Positions 19,569 through 28,734 of a stretch of DNA of 64,000 nt are shown here, piece by piece. Where the stretch lies: contig NZ_CP045393.1 in NCBI RefSeq assembly GCF_009363655.1, forward strand, positions 1,674,001 to 1,738,000, read 5' to 3'. The position numbers were made by a program, and so were the translations under genes. The stretch's first letter is position 1, and each line of letters opens with the position of its first letter. Below the pieces are notes generated by a model, which was not told where the DNA came from, ran no database searches, and saw only the letters and a program-made list of their open reading frames with translations. The stretch is from Roseovarius sp. THAF27. GTDB lineage: Bacteria; Pseudomonadota; Alphaproteobacteria; Rhodobacterales; Rhodobacteraceae.

Positions 19569-20656
19569 CCATCCTCCAGGTGCAGCAGGATGCCAGCCGC
19601 CAGCATGAAGGACGCCACCGGCGGGGCCCAGGCCGCGAGGTAGACCGGGATCTGTCCGTTTTCTCCAAGGATCTGAGCAAAGTTGCGGATGTAATGCAGG
19701 GTAAAGCCCAGCATCACCGCGATCAGCACCGAGACGCCGGTGTTGCTGAGCCGCGCGTGCCGCATCGTGAAGGCGGCGGCGACCATGACGAGCGCCACAA
19801 GGAAGAGCGGGCGCGACAGTTCCATCTGGAACCACACGGCATATCTGCGGGCGGAGAATCCGGCCTCTTCCAGCTGATTGATGAACGCGGGAAGGTCCCA
19901 CAGCGAGATGTATTCCGGCTTGCCGAAGCTGTCGATGATGCGGTCCTGCGTGAGGGCAGACGGAAGCTCGAGCTGCGCGATCTCCTCGGCAGACGCCTCG
20001 GGATTCCGGCCTGGCGAAAGATCCCAGATCTTGGCGTTCTTCAGGTCCCACTGGCCGGCCGCGAGGCTGGCCGTCTCGGCCACGATGCGCTGCTCGGGTT
20101 CGCCTTCGGGGGAAAAGTTGATGAATGTCGCGTCATAGAGCGTAGTGACGTCGGAACTGGCCCGGGCGGCGTGGATCACGGTCTGGCCCTCGGAACTGCC
20201 CTGGCGCAGCCACAGGCCCTCGGACGCGATGGCCAGAACGCTGGTGCCGCCGCCCATGTAGGTGTTCACCACGTCATTGTAGCGTTTCGACGCCGCCGCG
20301 ACGAGCGGGTTGAGCATGGTGATCGACAAGACCCCGATCAGCGCCGCCACCGTGACGGGTGCGGCCAGGCTGCGCAGGGCCGAGCGGCCCGCGGCCCGCG
20401 TCACGACCAGTTCGGACGACCGCGCCAGCCGCAGAAAGAGGGCGACGGCGGACAGGATCACGACCAGCGGCAGGATTTCGTAATTGGCGTGCGGCACGTT
20501 GAGCAATACGACGCCAAGCACATCCACGAAGGGCAGGTCGGGAAAGTCCTGAAGCTCGTCCACGAGGTCGATCAAGGCCAGAAGGATCACGAAGACCGAT
20601 GCGATGGCGACGAAGGTCCACAGGAACTTGCGGGCGAAATAATAGTGCAGGATCAT
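19565..20656 (-). CDS. lptG: LPS export ABC transporter permease LptG
   Basis: 363 residues of the YjgP/YjgQ family: three N-terminal TM segments (first at FLWTFVAIASVFVILLAL), a periplasmic jellyroll, and three C-terminal TM segments. It pairs with LptF and the ATPase LptB to push LPS out of the inner membrane. The start is ATG 20656 within the ATGA overlap with lptF; the stop overlaps lptD by 4 bp. Confidence 0.95.
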   Translation of the reverse strand: MILHYYFARKFLWTFVAIASVFVILLALIDLVDELQDFPDLPFVDVLGVVLLNVPHANYEILPLVVILSAVALFLRLARSSELVVTRAAGRSALRSLAAPVTVAALIGVLSITMLNPLVAAASKRYNDVVNTYMGGGTSVLAIASEGLWLRQGSSEGQTVIHAARASSDVTTLYDATFINFSPEGEPEQRIVAETASLAAGQWDLKNAKIWDLSPGRNPEASAEEIAQLELPSALTQDRIIDSFGKPEYISLWDLPAFINQLEEAGFSARRYAVWFQMELSRPLFLVALVMVAAAFTMRHARLSNTGVSVLIAVMLGFTLHYIRNFAQILGENGQIPVYLAAWAPPVASFMLAAGILLHLEDG

Positions 20657-21813
20657 GCCGCGCCCTCCGCCGGGCCCGAGGGGCCGCGGCGCGGCCCGAA
20701 CGGCCAGAGCCGCCGCACGAAGCCGGGATGCGCCGCAAGGTAGAGCAGGATCACGGTCAGCCCCGCGCCGATGCCGGTCGGCAGGTAGATCAGGGGCCAG
20801 GCGGTTGCGCTCGCAAGGACCGCGCCCGACACGGCGCCCTCGACCATCTTGATCATCACCAGCAAGGTGAAGGCGCCCACGATCTGCCACCAGACGCCGA
20901 ACCGGCTGTAGGTGCCCACCAGCAGCGTGGCAAACCCGATCAGGGCGGCGACGATGCACATCAGGGCCTGCGCAATGCGGCCATGCGCCTCGTAGAGAAC
21001 CTCGGGCACCGTTCTGCCGGTGATCTCGGCCATCTCGGCCGAGCGGAAGAGCAGATCGCCGGTCAGCGCGAAGTCCACGCGGTTCAGGTTCGTGGGATCG
21101 CGCGAGATGAGCCTGCTGATGTCATAGGAAAAATCGTCGAAATGGGTCGTGAACAGGCGGTTGCCCTCGGCGCGCAGGTTCTGTGCCAGCCCCTCGACCA
21201 TCACCAGTTTGGTACCGCCGCCTTCCTGAACGAGATAGGCCTGGGTGGAGGTGTAGGTTACCGGCGTCTGGGCGTTGCGCCGGTCCGACAGGAAGACATC
21301 GCGCAATTCGCCTTCGGGCGTGATGTCGCGGATATAGAAGGTAATGCCGGGGGCCGGGTGCAGGAACTCTCCCTCGGTCAGGAGCTTGGCGGTGATGTTC
21401 TGGCTGACCTCGGCCTGGCGCAGGCGCAACTGGCTCAGGCTCTTGGGGATCAGGTAGTGGCTGAGCACCGACATCATGAGCGCGATCAGGATCCCGTAGA
21501 TCAGCACCGGGCGGATCAGGCGCCAGGGCGAATAGCCGGTGGCCTGCATCACCGTCATCTCGGACTCCGTGGTCATCCGGTTGGTGACATAGACCGCCCC
21601 GGCGAAGGTCGCGATGGGCAGGACCACGCCGATTACGCCGGGCAGGGTCAGGGCGGTGAACTCGAGGAAGATCCAGGCAGGCTGGCCGTCGCCGATCAGC
21701 CGGTCGAACATCCGCACCGCCTTGTTGATCCAGAAGATCGACACCAGCACAAGTGCGAAGAACCCGAACAGCACCATGAATTGCGACAGCATGTACCTGT
21801 CGAATCTGGTCAC
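20653..21813 (-). CDS. lptF: LPS export ABC transporter permease LptF
   Basis: 386 residues, first gene of the operon. Same six-TM plus periplasmic jellyroll layout as LptG; opening FDRYMLSQFMVLFGFFALVLVS is typical. The GTG at 21813 is preceded by a GGGGGGAAAG ribosome site at short spacing; an ATG seven codons in is an alternative. It is divergent from pepA across a 172-bp region that should hold both promoters. LptA, LptB and LptC genes are not in the window. Confidence 0.94.
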   Translation of the reverse strand: MTRFDRYMLSQFMVLFGFFALVLVSIFWINKAVRMFDRLIGDGQPAWIFLEFTALTLPGVIGVVLPIATFAGAVYVTNRMTTESEMTVMQATGYSPWRLIRPVLIYGILIALMMSVLSHYLIPKSLSQLRLRQAEVSQNITAKLLTEGEFLHPAPGITFYIRDITPEGELRDVFLSDRRNAQTPVTYTSTQAYLVQEGGGTKLVMVEGLAQNLRAEGNRLFTTHFDDFSYDISRLISRDPTNLNRVDFALTGDLLFRSAEMAEITGRTVPEVLYEAHGRIAQALMCIVAALIGFATLLVGTYSRFGVWWQIVGAFTLLVMIKMVEGAVSGAVLASATAWPLIYLPTGIGAGLTVILLYLAAHPGFVRRLWPFGPRRGPSGPAEGAA

Positions 21814-21985
21814 GCTTTCCCCCCGCGGTCTAGCAGCATTTCAGGGGAAGTTATGCGATTTGATTGCGGGGGAAAACCGATAAAGCGACGCGGGCCGGCG
21901 GTTTGCGGCCAGCACTGGCCTTCCACTTCGCGAGGCGCTAGGTCTGGTGACGAAAGACAGACAATTTCCGCGCAAGGAGCATCCC

Positions 21986-23458
21986 ATGAGCACGCCCGTT
22001 TCCGTCACCTTCACCGACCTGGACCTCGACGCCATTGCCGCAGCGGAAGGCCGCGTCGCGGTGATCGTCACGCCCAGCGGCAAGATGGGCCCCGGTGCGC
22101 GGCGTGTGAACCGGCTGACCAAGGGGGCGGTCAAGCGCCTGCTGGAAAGCGAGGCGTGGGAAAAGACCAAACCCGGGCAAGTGGTGACCTTGGCCTGGCC
22201 CACGGGCCTGGCTGCCAAGGCGCTGGACGTGCTGTGCCTGGAGCGCGGGGCGGACCCGGTCGAGACGCGCAAGGCCGGCGCGGCCCTGGGCAAGTTGAAG
22301 GGCGAGGCGCCGCTTCTGGTGCTGGCGGGCACCGCGCGGCGGCTGGGCGAGCTGGCGCAGGGGATTACACTTCGGGCTTACTCGTTCGATGCGCGCAAGT
22401 CGAAGCAACCCGAGGAACCGGGCGCGGTGTCAATCATGGTCGGCAAGCCCGACGAGGCCACCGAGGCGGCGAAATCCGCCCTGGCGGTGGCCGAGGGCGT
22501 GTTGATGACACGCGACCTGGTGTCGGAACCGGCGAACCACCTGACCACCACCGAATTCGCCAAGCGGATCAAGGAGATGGAGAGCCTAGGGCTGAAGATC
22601 ACCATCCTTGAAGAAGACGAGCTTGAAAAGCAGGGGATGGGGCTGCTGCTGGCCGTGGGGCAGGGGTCGGCTTCGCCCACGAAGGTTGCAGTGATGGAAT
22701 GGTCTGGCGGCCGCGACGGCGATGCGCCGCTGGCGCTGGTCGGCAAGGGCGTGGTTTTCGACACCGGGGGCATTTCGCTGAAGGTGCCCACGGGCATGGA
22801 GGACATGACCATGGACATGGGCGGCGCAGGCGTGGTCGTCGGCACGATGCGCGCCCTCGCGCTGCGCCAGGCCAAGGCCAACGTCGTGGGCCTTGTCGGG
22901 CTGGTCGAGAACATGCCCTCGGGCGAGGCCTATCGCCCCGGTGACGTCTTTACCTCGATGAAGGGCGACACGGTCGAGATCATCAACACTGACGCCGAAG
23001 GCCGCCTGCTGTTGGCCGATGTGCTGTGGTACGCGCAGAAGACTTACAAGCCTGCCGCGATCATCGACCTTGCCACCTTGACCGGTGCGATGATCATCGC
23101 GCTGGGGCATGAAAATGCGGGCGTCTTTTCCAACGACGACAATTTCTGCGACAAGTTCCTGCGCGCCGCCAAGAACGAGGGCGAGGGTGCCTGGCGCCTG
23201 CCGCTGGGCGAGGCCTATGACAAGCAGCTCAAGTCCGACATCGCCGATATGAAGAACGTGGGCGGACGGCCCGCCGGCTCGATCACCGCGGCGCAGTTCC
23301 TGCAACGTTTTGTCGAGGAAGGGACGCCCTGGATCCACCTTGATATCGCGGGCGTGGCGCGGGTGACCAAGGACACGGATTTCGCCCCCAAGGGCTCGAC
23401 CGGCTGGGGCGTCATGAGCCTCGACCGGCTTGTGGCCGATCAATACGAAGGGGAGTGA
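21986..23458 (+). CDS. pepA: Leucyl aminopeptidase (M17)
   Basis: 490-residue cytosolic aminopeptidase with two metal ions. Signature NTDAEGRLLLADVL, metal-site GKGVVFDTGGISLK and the ITAAQFLQRFV C-terminal helix are intact. The start is ATG 21986 with CAAGGAG 6 bp upstream; an upstream in-frame start at 21947 has no ribosome site. holC follows with overlapping stop and start, an arrangement common in Alphaproteobacteria. Confidence 0.96.
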   Translation: MSTPVSVTFTDLDLDAIAAAEGRVAVIVTPSGKMGPGARRVNRLTKGAVKRLLESEAWEKTKPGQVVTLAWPTGLAAKALDVLCLERGADPVETRKAGAALGKLKGEAPLLVLAGTARRLGELAQGITLRAYSFDARKSKQPEEPGAVSIMVGKPDEATEAAKSALAVAEGVLMTRDLVSEPANHLTTTEFAKRIKEMESLGLKITILEEDELEKQGMGLLLAVGQGSASPTKVAVMEWSGGRDGDAPLALVGKGVVFDTGGISLKVPTGMEDMTMDMGGAGVVVGTMRALALRQAKANVVGLVGLVENMPSGEAYRPGDVFTSMKGDTVEIINTDAEGRLLLADVLWYAQKTYKPAAIIDLATLTGAMIIALGHENAGVFSNDDNFCDKFLRAAKNEGEGAWRLPLGEAYDKQLKSDIADMKNVGGRPAGSITAAQFLQRFVEEGTPWIHLDIAGVARVTKDTDFAPKGSTGWGVMSLDRLVADQYEGE

Positions 23459-23913
23459 TGGGCGCGGTTTATTTCTATCACCTGACCCGCCGTCCGCTGG
23501 AGGCGACGCTGCCGATGCTGCTGGACAAGGCGCGCGGCGCGGGCTGGCGCGTACTGGTGCGCGGCACGCAGGAGGCGCGGCTGGACTGGCTGGACGAAAA
23601 ACTGTGGCTGGGGCCCGAGGAGGGCTTTCTTCCGCACGGGCGCGCGGGCGGGCCGCATGATACCCGCCAGCCGATCCTGCTGAGCACCGGCGCGGTGACC
23701 AACGGCGCCGTCTGCATCATGAGCGTCGACGGCGCCGAGGTGTCACCCGACGAGGTGCAGGCGCTGGAACGGACCTGCATCCTGTTCGACGGCAACGACG
23801 ACCAGGCTCTGAACCACGCCCGTGGCCAGTGGAAGACCCTGACTGGCGCGAGTTGTTCTGCGCAATACTGGTCCGAGGAGTCGGGCCGGTGGGAGAAGAA
23901 AGCCGAGGCGTGA
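23458..23913 (+). CDS. holC: DNA polymerase III chi subunit
   Basis: 151 residues of the HolC family, which links the clamp loader to single-strand-binding protein. Landmarks: VYFYHLTRRPLEATLPMLL at the start, VLVRGTQEARLDWLDEKLW and the FDGNDDQALNHAR core. A GTG at 23455 would also fit; I chose the ATG at 23458, whose A is the last base of the pepA stop codon (TGATG). The ribosome site GGGGAG lies in the pepA end. Confidence 0.92.
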   Translation: MGAVYFYHLTRRPLEATLPMLLDKARGAGWRVLVRGTQEARLDWLDEKLWLGPEEGFLPHGRAGGPHDTRQPILLSTGAVTNGAVCIMSVDGAEVSPDEVQALERTCILFDGNDDQALNHARGQWKTLTGASCSAQYWSEESGRWEKKAEA

Positions 23914-23928
23914 GGGACGCGCTTCCGT

Positions 23929-24510
23929 CTAGCGGGTCAGGATCATCTTTCCGTCGGAAATCTGCACATTCGAGAACCGCTCGAGATAGCTCATGCCCAA
24001 AAGCGATCGGTCCAGTTCGCCGCCATTGACCGAAGCCGCGATGCCGCGGTCCTCCAGCGGGCCGATCTTCAGGCTGTCCAGGCGCACCGGCGCGCTGCTG
24101 ACCGTGCCGTTGGCGGTGCCGGCCCGCCCGATGAAAGCGAGGTCGTCCGTGTTCAGGCCGGCGCTCTCGGCATCGGCCCGGGTCAGCACGATCAGCGTCG
24201 CGCCGGTGTCCACCACGAAGTCCACGGGGGCCCCGTTTACCTGTGCGGTCACGTAGTAATGCCCGTCCAAGGCCCGGCGCAGTTCGATCTGGTCTTCGCC
24301 CAAGCTCGTGTAGGATGCGGGGCGTGCGGTATTGCGGATATCGCCCCAGAGCCCGACGGCGGCGATGGCGCCCACGAAGATCAGACCCCAGACCACGACA
24401 TATTGCATGTTCTTGCCCAGCGAGGTGCGGTTCTGCGCAAAAAACCACGCGACGACTGCTGCGCCGAGCAGCGCGAGGTAGATCAGTCGGGCGGTGTCAT
24501 CTCCGGTCAT
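23929..24510 (-). CDS. Membrane-anchored retropepsin-like aspartic protease
   Basis: 193 residues. Two hydrophobic segments (about 8-25 and 37-53) anchor a single-lobe aspartic protease domain of the clan AA type seen in Proteobacteria (TIGR02281-like). The catalytic motif is D101-T-G-A followed by a hydrophobic strand and a second GxxxLGMSYLERF landmark. Such enzymes work as homodimers, probably in the periplasm. The function of the family is poorly known. It converges with holC. Confidence 0.87.
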   Translation of the reverse strand: MTGDDTARLIYLALLGAAVVAWFFAQNRTSLGKNMQYVVVWGLIFVGAIAAVGLWGDIRNTARPASYTSLGEDQIELRRALDGHYYVTAQVNGAPVDFVVDTGATLIVLTRADAESAGLNTDDLAFIGRAGTANGTVSSAPVRLDSLKIGPLEDRGIAASVNGGELDRSLLGMSYLERFSNVQISDGKMILTR

Positions 24511-24535
24511 GGCGCAAGATATAAACAGCGGCGCG

Positions 24536-25156
24536 TCAGCCCGCCAGCCCAAACCCCTTCAATCCGTCCAGCACGAACTGAACCGCCAGCGCGGCCAGCA
24601 GCATCCCCAGAAGGCGGGTGATGACGTTGATGCCGGTCCGCCCCAGGGCGCGTTCCAGCAGGCCGGCGGTCAGGAACAGCAGGAACACGAGCGTCACCAC
24701 GCTCAGCATCACGCCGATGACCCAGGCGAGTCCCTCGATCCCGGGTTGCTGTCCGGCCAGCAGGATCACGGTGGTGATCGCGCCCGGACCGCCGATCAGC
24801 GGAATGGCCAGCGGGTAGATCGAGGGGTCGTCGCGGTCGTCTTCCTCGTCGGCCTGGTCCTTGCGCCGCTTGGTGCGCCGTTCGAACAACATGTCGAGCG
24901 CGGTCAGAAACAACAGAAGCCCGCCCGCGATCCGGAAGGCGGGCATCGAAATGCCGACGAAGTCCAGCACGGATTCGCCGAAGCTGGCGAACACGATCAG
25001 GATAAGCGCCCCGGCAACGCAGGCGCGCAAGGCGATGGCGCGGCGGCGCGCCGGGCTGTCGCCTTGGGTCAGCGCCACGAAAAGCGGTGTCATCCCGATC
25101 GGGTCGATGATGACGAAGAGCGCCACCCAGGCGGTGATGAGGAAACTGGGGTCCAT
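24536..25156 (-). CDS. MarC family integral membrane protein
   Basis: 206 residues with six hydrophobic helices. The start FLITAWVALFVIIDPIGMTPLFVALTQ and the IPLIGGPGAITTVILLAG loop are MarC/UPF0056 hallmarks. Despite the name, no antibiotic resistance role is established. A charged cytosolic loop (KRRKDQADEEDDRDD) separates the two halves. It lies between the protease and the ABC-F gene on the same strand. Confidence 0.9.
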   Translation of the reverse strand: MDPSFLITAWVALFVIIDPIGMTPLFVALTQGDSPARRRAIALRACVAGALILIVFASFGESVLDFVGISMPAFRIAGGLLLFLTALDMLFERRTKRRKDQADEEDDRDDPSIYPLAIPLIGGPGAITTVILLAGQQPGIEGLAWVIGVMLSVVTLVFLLFLTAGLLERALGRTGINVITRLLGMLLAALAVQFVLDGLKGFGLAG

Positions 25157-25201
25157 ACGCGTGGTTTGCGATGCGATGCGCAGCTTGTAAACCGCTTGTG
25201 A

Positions 25202-27067
25202 CTAGTTTTCCGCCGCGTCCAGCCGTTCCAGTGCAGCCAGCCACAGCGCCTCGGCCCGGTCGAGTCCCTCCATCACCTCGGCATACTTGCGCTGCCAGGC
25301 TTCCATGTCGTTCGCCTTGGCATTGCTGTAGATCGTGGGATCGGCCAACTTGGCCGCGATCTTGTCGCGCATCACGTTCAGCTTTTCCACGCGCTGTTCG
25401 CAGGACTTCACGTCATGCCGCAACTCCAGAACGGTGTCGCGAGGGGGGCGTTTTGGCTTCGGCGCAGGCTTTTCCACCGCCGCCGTTGCCGCTTCCTTTT
25501 TCGGGGGCTTCTGGTCCAGCAGGGCGGCGCGATAGGTTTGCAGGTCGCCCTCGTAGGGCTTTACCGTGCCGTCCTTGACCAGCCACAGCCGGTCGGCCAC
25601 CAGTTCCAGCAGGTGCATGTCGTGGCTGACGAGGATGATCGCGCCGGTGTAGTCCGTCAGCGCCTCGACCAGCGCCTCGCGGCTCTCGATATCGAGATGG
25701 TTGGTCGGTTCGTCGAGGATCAGCATGTGCGGCGCGTCGATCGTGGCCAGCATCAGCGACAGCCGGGCCTTCTGCCCACCCGAGAGTTTCGCCACCAATG
25801 TGTCGGCCTGTTCCGCGCCGATCCCGAAGCCGCCCAGCCGCGCGCGCAGCTTGGCCTGGCCGTCGTCGGGATAGAGGCGGCGGATGTGATCGAGGGGGCT
25901 TTCGTCGAGATGCAACTCGTCCACCTGGTGCTGCGCGAAATAGCCCACGCGCAGTTTCGAGGCGGCGTGTTTCTTGCCGTCCAGAACCTCAAGTTTACCC
26001 GATAACAGCTTGGAAAGCGTGGACTTCCCTTCGCCGTTGCGCCCCAGAAGCGCGATCCGGTCGTCCTGGTCGATCCTCAGCGTCAGGCGCTGCAATACCG
26101 GCACGCCGTCGTAGCCCGTGGCGACACCGTCCAGCCTCAGGATAGGGGGCGACAGCTGGTCGGGCTCGGGGAAGGTAAAGCGGCGCAGCGCGGCCTCTTG
26201 CGGGCGCGAGATCGGCTTCATCTTCTCCAGCGCCTTGATGCGGGACTGGGCCTGTTTCGCCTTGTCCGCCTTGTAGCGGAAGCGGTCGACATAGGATTGC
26301 AGGTGCGCGCGGCGCGCCTCCTGTTTCTTCGCCTCGGCCTCGGCATTGGCCAGCCGCGCGGCGCGGGTTTCCGCAAAGGTGTCGTAGCCGCCCTGGTAGA
26401 GCGTCAGCTTGCGGTCTTCCAGATGCAGGATCGCCCCCACGGCGCGGTTCAAGAGTCCTCGGTCGTGGCTGATGACCAGAACGGTATGGGGATAGCGCGC
26501 GAGGTAGCTTTCCAGCCAGAGCGCGCCTTCGAGGTCGAGATAGTTCGTGGGCTCGTCGAGCAGCAGCAGATCGGGCGCGGTGAAAAGCACCGCAGCCAGC
26601 GCCACGCGCATCCGCCAGCCGCCCGAGAAGGCCGAGCAGGGCTGGGCCTGTTCTTCGTCGGTGAACCCCAGACCCTTGAGGATGGTCGCCGCACGGGCCT
26701 CGGCGCTCCAGGCGTCGATATCGGCCAGCCGCGTCTGAATTTCGGCGATCCGTGTGCCGTCCGTCGAGGTTTCGGCCTCGGTCATCAGCGCGCTGCGCTC
26801 GGTGTCGGCGGCCAGAACGGTGTCGATCAGCGACACCTCGTTGCCCGGCACCTCCTGGTCGACGCCACCGATGCGGGCGCGTTCGGGCAAGGAGATCGTG
26901 CCGGTGTCCAGCGGCAGTTCGCCCCGGATCATGCGGAAAAGCGTGGTCTTGCCGGTGCCGTTGCGGCCAACCAGACCCACCTTGTGGCCCGCGGGGATGA
27001 CGGCCGATGCCCCCTCGATCAGGGGGCGGCCGGCGACCGAGAAACTTATGTCATCAAGACGCAACAT
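25202..27067 (-). CDS. ABC-F family ATPase
   Basis: About 621 residues with two ABC domains and no membrane segment, so a ribosome-associated ABC-F protein rather than a transporter. Walker A motifs [12 protein letters not shown] and [12 protein letters not shown], signatures [12 protein letters not shown] and [11 protein letters not shown], a charged P-site-tRNA-interaction linker between them, and a coiled-coil C-terminal tail after about residue 530. Layout fits the Uup/YheS subgroup better than EttA, which lacks the tail. ATG 27067 is preferred over the GTG at 27073. It is divergent from ndk. Confidence 0.92.
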   Translation of the reverse strand: MLRLDDISFSVAGRPLIEGASAVIPAGHKVGLVGRNGTGKTTLFRMIRGELPLDTGTISLPERARIGGVDQEVPGNEVSLIDTVLAADTERSALMTEAETSTDGTRIAEIQTRLADIDAWSAEARAATILKGLGFTDEEQAQPCSAFSGGWRMRVALAAVLFTAPDLLLLDEPTNYLDLEGALWLESYLARYPHTVLVISHDRGLLNRAVGAILHLEDRKLTLYQGGYDTFAETRAARLANAEAEAKKQEARRAHLQSYVDRFRYKADKAKQAQSRIKALEKMKPISRPQEAALRRFTFPEPDQLSPPILRLDGVATGYDGVPVLQRLTLRIDQDDRIALLGRNGEGKSTLSKLLSGKLEVLDGKKHAASKLRVGYFAQHQVDELHLDESPLDHIRRLYPDDGQAKLRARLGGFGIGAEQADTLVAKLSGGQKARLSLMLATIDAPHMLILDEPTNHLDIESREALVEALTDYTGAIILVSHDMHLLELVADRLWLVKDGTVKPYEGDLQTYRAALLDQKPPKKEAATAAVEKPAPKPKRPPRDTVLELRHDVKSCEQRVEKLNVMRDKIAAKLADPTIYSNAKANDMEAWQRKYAEVMEGLDRAEALWLAALERLDAAEN

Positions 27068-27199
27068 GCGCACCGCATGACGTATCGCGCCCGCGCCGTC
27101 AATCGCAGCTTTTCAATCATGCACCCCCATGCTATCGGGGCGCCGAATGACGGCGCAGGCATGGGGTCTGCGCCACGACTGATACGAAAAGAGGCTACT

Positions 27200-27622
27200 A
27201 TGGCTGTCGAACGCACGCTCAGCATCATCAAACCCGATGCCACCAAACGCAACCTGACCGGCAAGATCAATGCCAAGTTCGAGGATGCCGGCCTGCGCAT
27301 CATCGCGCAGAAGCGGATTCACCTGTCCAAGGCGCAGGCCGGTGTGTTCTACGCCGTGCATTCCGAGCGTCCGTTCTACGACGAACTGTGCGAATTCATG
27401 GCGTCCGAGCCGGTCGTCGTGCAGGTGCTGGAAGGCGAAGGCGCGATTGCCAAGAACCGCGAAGTGATGGGCGCCACGAACCCCGCCGATGCGGCCCCGG
27501 GCACGATCCGCGCGGAATTCGCGGAGTCGGTCGGCGAGAATTCGGTTCACGGGTCCGACGCGCCGGAGACGGCAGCGGTGGAAATCGCTTATTTCTTTTC
27601 AGGTCTCGAACTGGTCGGCTGA
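27200..27622 (+). CDS. ndk: Nucleoside diphosphate kinase
   Basis: 140 residues, the standard length. It transfers gamma-phosphates between NTPs and NDPs through phospho-histidine H117 in the GENSVHGSD motif; [11 protein letters not shown] opens the domain. AAAAGAGG lies 6-13 bp before the ATG. A Rho-independent terminator follows at 27647. The gene sits alone between a divergent ABC-F gene and a convergent 41-codon gene. Confidence 0.97.
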   Translation: MAVERTLSIIKPDATKRNLTGKINAKFEDAGLRIIAQKRIHLSKAQAGVFYAVHSERPFYDELCEFMASEPVVVQVLEGEGAIAKNREVMGATNPADAAPGTIRAEFAESVGENSVHGSDAPETAAVEIAYFFSGLELVG

Positions 27623-27646
27623 CCGCACCGAGACAGAAGAGCAAAG

Positions 27647-27678
27647 ACGGCGTGATCTTCGGGTCGCGCCGTTTTTGT
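27647..27678 (+). terminator. Rho-independent terminator of ndk
   Basis: Perfect 6-bp stem ACGGCG/CGCCGT with a 14-nt loop, followed by TTTTTGTCT. It lies 25 bp after the ndk stop and before the end of the convergent small gene. Confidence 0.8.
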
Positions 27679-27692
27679 CTGCGCCGGGCGCT

Positions 27693-27818
27693 TCAGATCG
27701 CGGCGAAGTCGGTGAAGACCTGTCTCGAGATGACCACCTTGGCGTCCTTGCGCACGACGTTGCGCGGTGTCGGTGCGGGTTTCTGTGACTTCTGGGGGAG
27801 GTCGGGGGTCGTTGCCAT
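27693..27818 (-). CDS. Small 41-residue protein, unknown function
   Basis: Read by hand: starts MATTPDLPQKSQKP, then a basic VVRKDAKVVISRQ segment, and ends DFAAI. An AAGGAG ribosome site lies 6 bp before the ATG, better than those of many larger genes here. Soluble, basic, with a Pro/Lys-rich head; no cysteines or hydrophobic segment. It converges with ndk and is divergent from the XRE regulator. No family recognised. The ribosome site and clean frame support a real gene, but a search for homologues is the deciding test. Confidence 0.5.
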   Translation of the reverse strand: MATTPDLPQKSQKPAPTPRNVVRKDAKVVISRQVFTDFAAI

Positions 27819-28016
27819 GTGCCTGCTCCTTTTTTGGGTCAGACCGGCCGGACAGCGCCGACCGGCGCCTGGTTATCCGAACAGGGTTGCCGTCAACATG
27901 GACTTAAGTTGGGCCGAAATGTGGCGGGATTGCGGCATTCGCCGTGAAATTTGTATCGTAATCGCGTCCAAGACCGTGCAAGGGTAAGTTCCGAAACGAG
28001 AAAAAGTGCAGATACC

Positions 28017-28649
28017 ATGGCCCCCGGAAAGCTGAATCAGGACCCGCACAAGGTTCGTGAGCATCAGGACATGAACCTGGAAACCGCCATCGGGCGGGCC
28101 GTGCGCGAGTTCCGCAAGACCCGTGGCATGACCGTGTCGGACCTGTCGGACGTCACGGGCCTGTCAGTCGGCATGCTGTCGAAGATCGAGAACGGCGTCA
28201 CATCGTCGTCGCTGACCACGTTGCAGGCGCTGTCGACCGCGCTGAGCGTGCCGATCACGGCGTTCTTCCGCCGGTTCGAGGAGCGGCGCGAAGTGGTGCA
28301 TGTCAAGGCGGGCGAGGCCGTCGAGATGGAGCGCGCCGGTACGCGGGCGGGGCATCAATACAACCTTCTGGGCCACATCGGCGCCAACAACAGCGGTGTC
28401 GTGGTGGAACCCTACCTGATCACGCTCAACGAGGAATCGGACGTCTTTCCCACCTTTCAGCACGACGGAATAGAGTTGCTCTATATTCTGGAGGGCGAGG
28501 TGGGGTATCGCCATGGTGACCAGCGATTTCACCTTCGGCCCGGCGACAGCCTGTTTTTCGATGCCGACGCGCCGCATGGCCCTGACGAATTGCTGAGCTT
28601 GCCGATCCGCTACCTGTCGGTAATCTCTTATCCGCAGGGCGAACGATAA
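28017..28649 (+). CDS. XRE-family regulator with C-terminal cupin domain
   Basis: 210 residues. Helix-turn-helix at about 25-80 (LSDVTGLSVGMLSKIENG recognition region) and a cupin sensor at about 120-205 (DGIELLYILEGEVGYRHGD and the LRPGDSLFFDADAPHGP fold core). Regulators of this layout sense a small ligand and usually control the adjacent catabolic genes. The glx/glnT operon begins 85 bp downstream on the same strand, with a perfect dyad in the gap. ATG 28017 is the best start; an upstream TTG-type start is open but unsupported. Confidence 0.87.
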   Translation: MAPGKLNQDPHKVREHQDMNLETAIGRAVREFRKTRGMTVSDLSDVTGLSVGMLSKIENGVTSSSLTTLQALSTALSVPITAFFRRFEERREVVHVKAGEAVEMERAGTRAGHQYNLLGHIGANNSGVVVEPYLITLNEESDVFPTFQHDGIELLYILEGEVGYRHGDQRFHLRPGDSLFFDADAPHGPDELLSLPIRYLSVISYPQGER

Positions 28650-28670
28650 ATATTCCCCACAAGAATATTT
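28648..28670. promoter_or_regulatory. Perfect inverted repeat, candidate operator of the glx operon
   Basis: 8-bp arms AAATATTC and GAATATTT around a 7-bp spacer. It starts on the last bases of the XRE regulator gene and lies 65 bp before glxB. The arms are AT-rich and no T-run follows, so it does not look like a terminator. Position and symmetry suit a dimeric HTH regulator. Confidence 0.5.
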
Positions 28671-28734
28671 AATTCACCCCATTGCGTCTTCTTTCCCGCC
28701 GTATTAGCGTCTCTGCAACATAGGAGACACCGAT

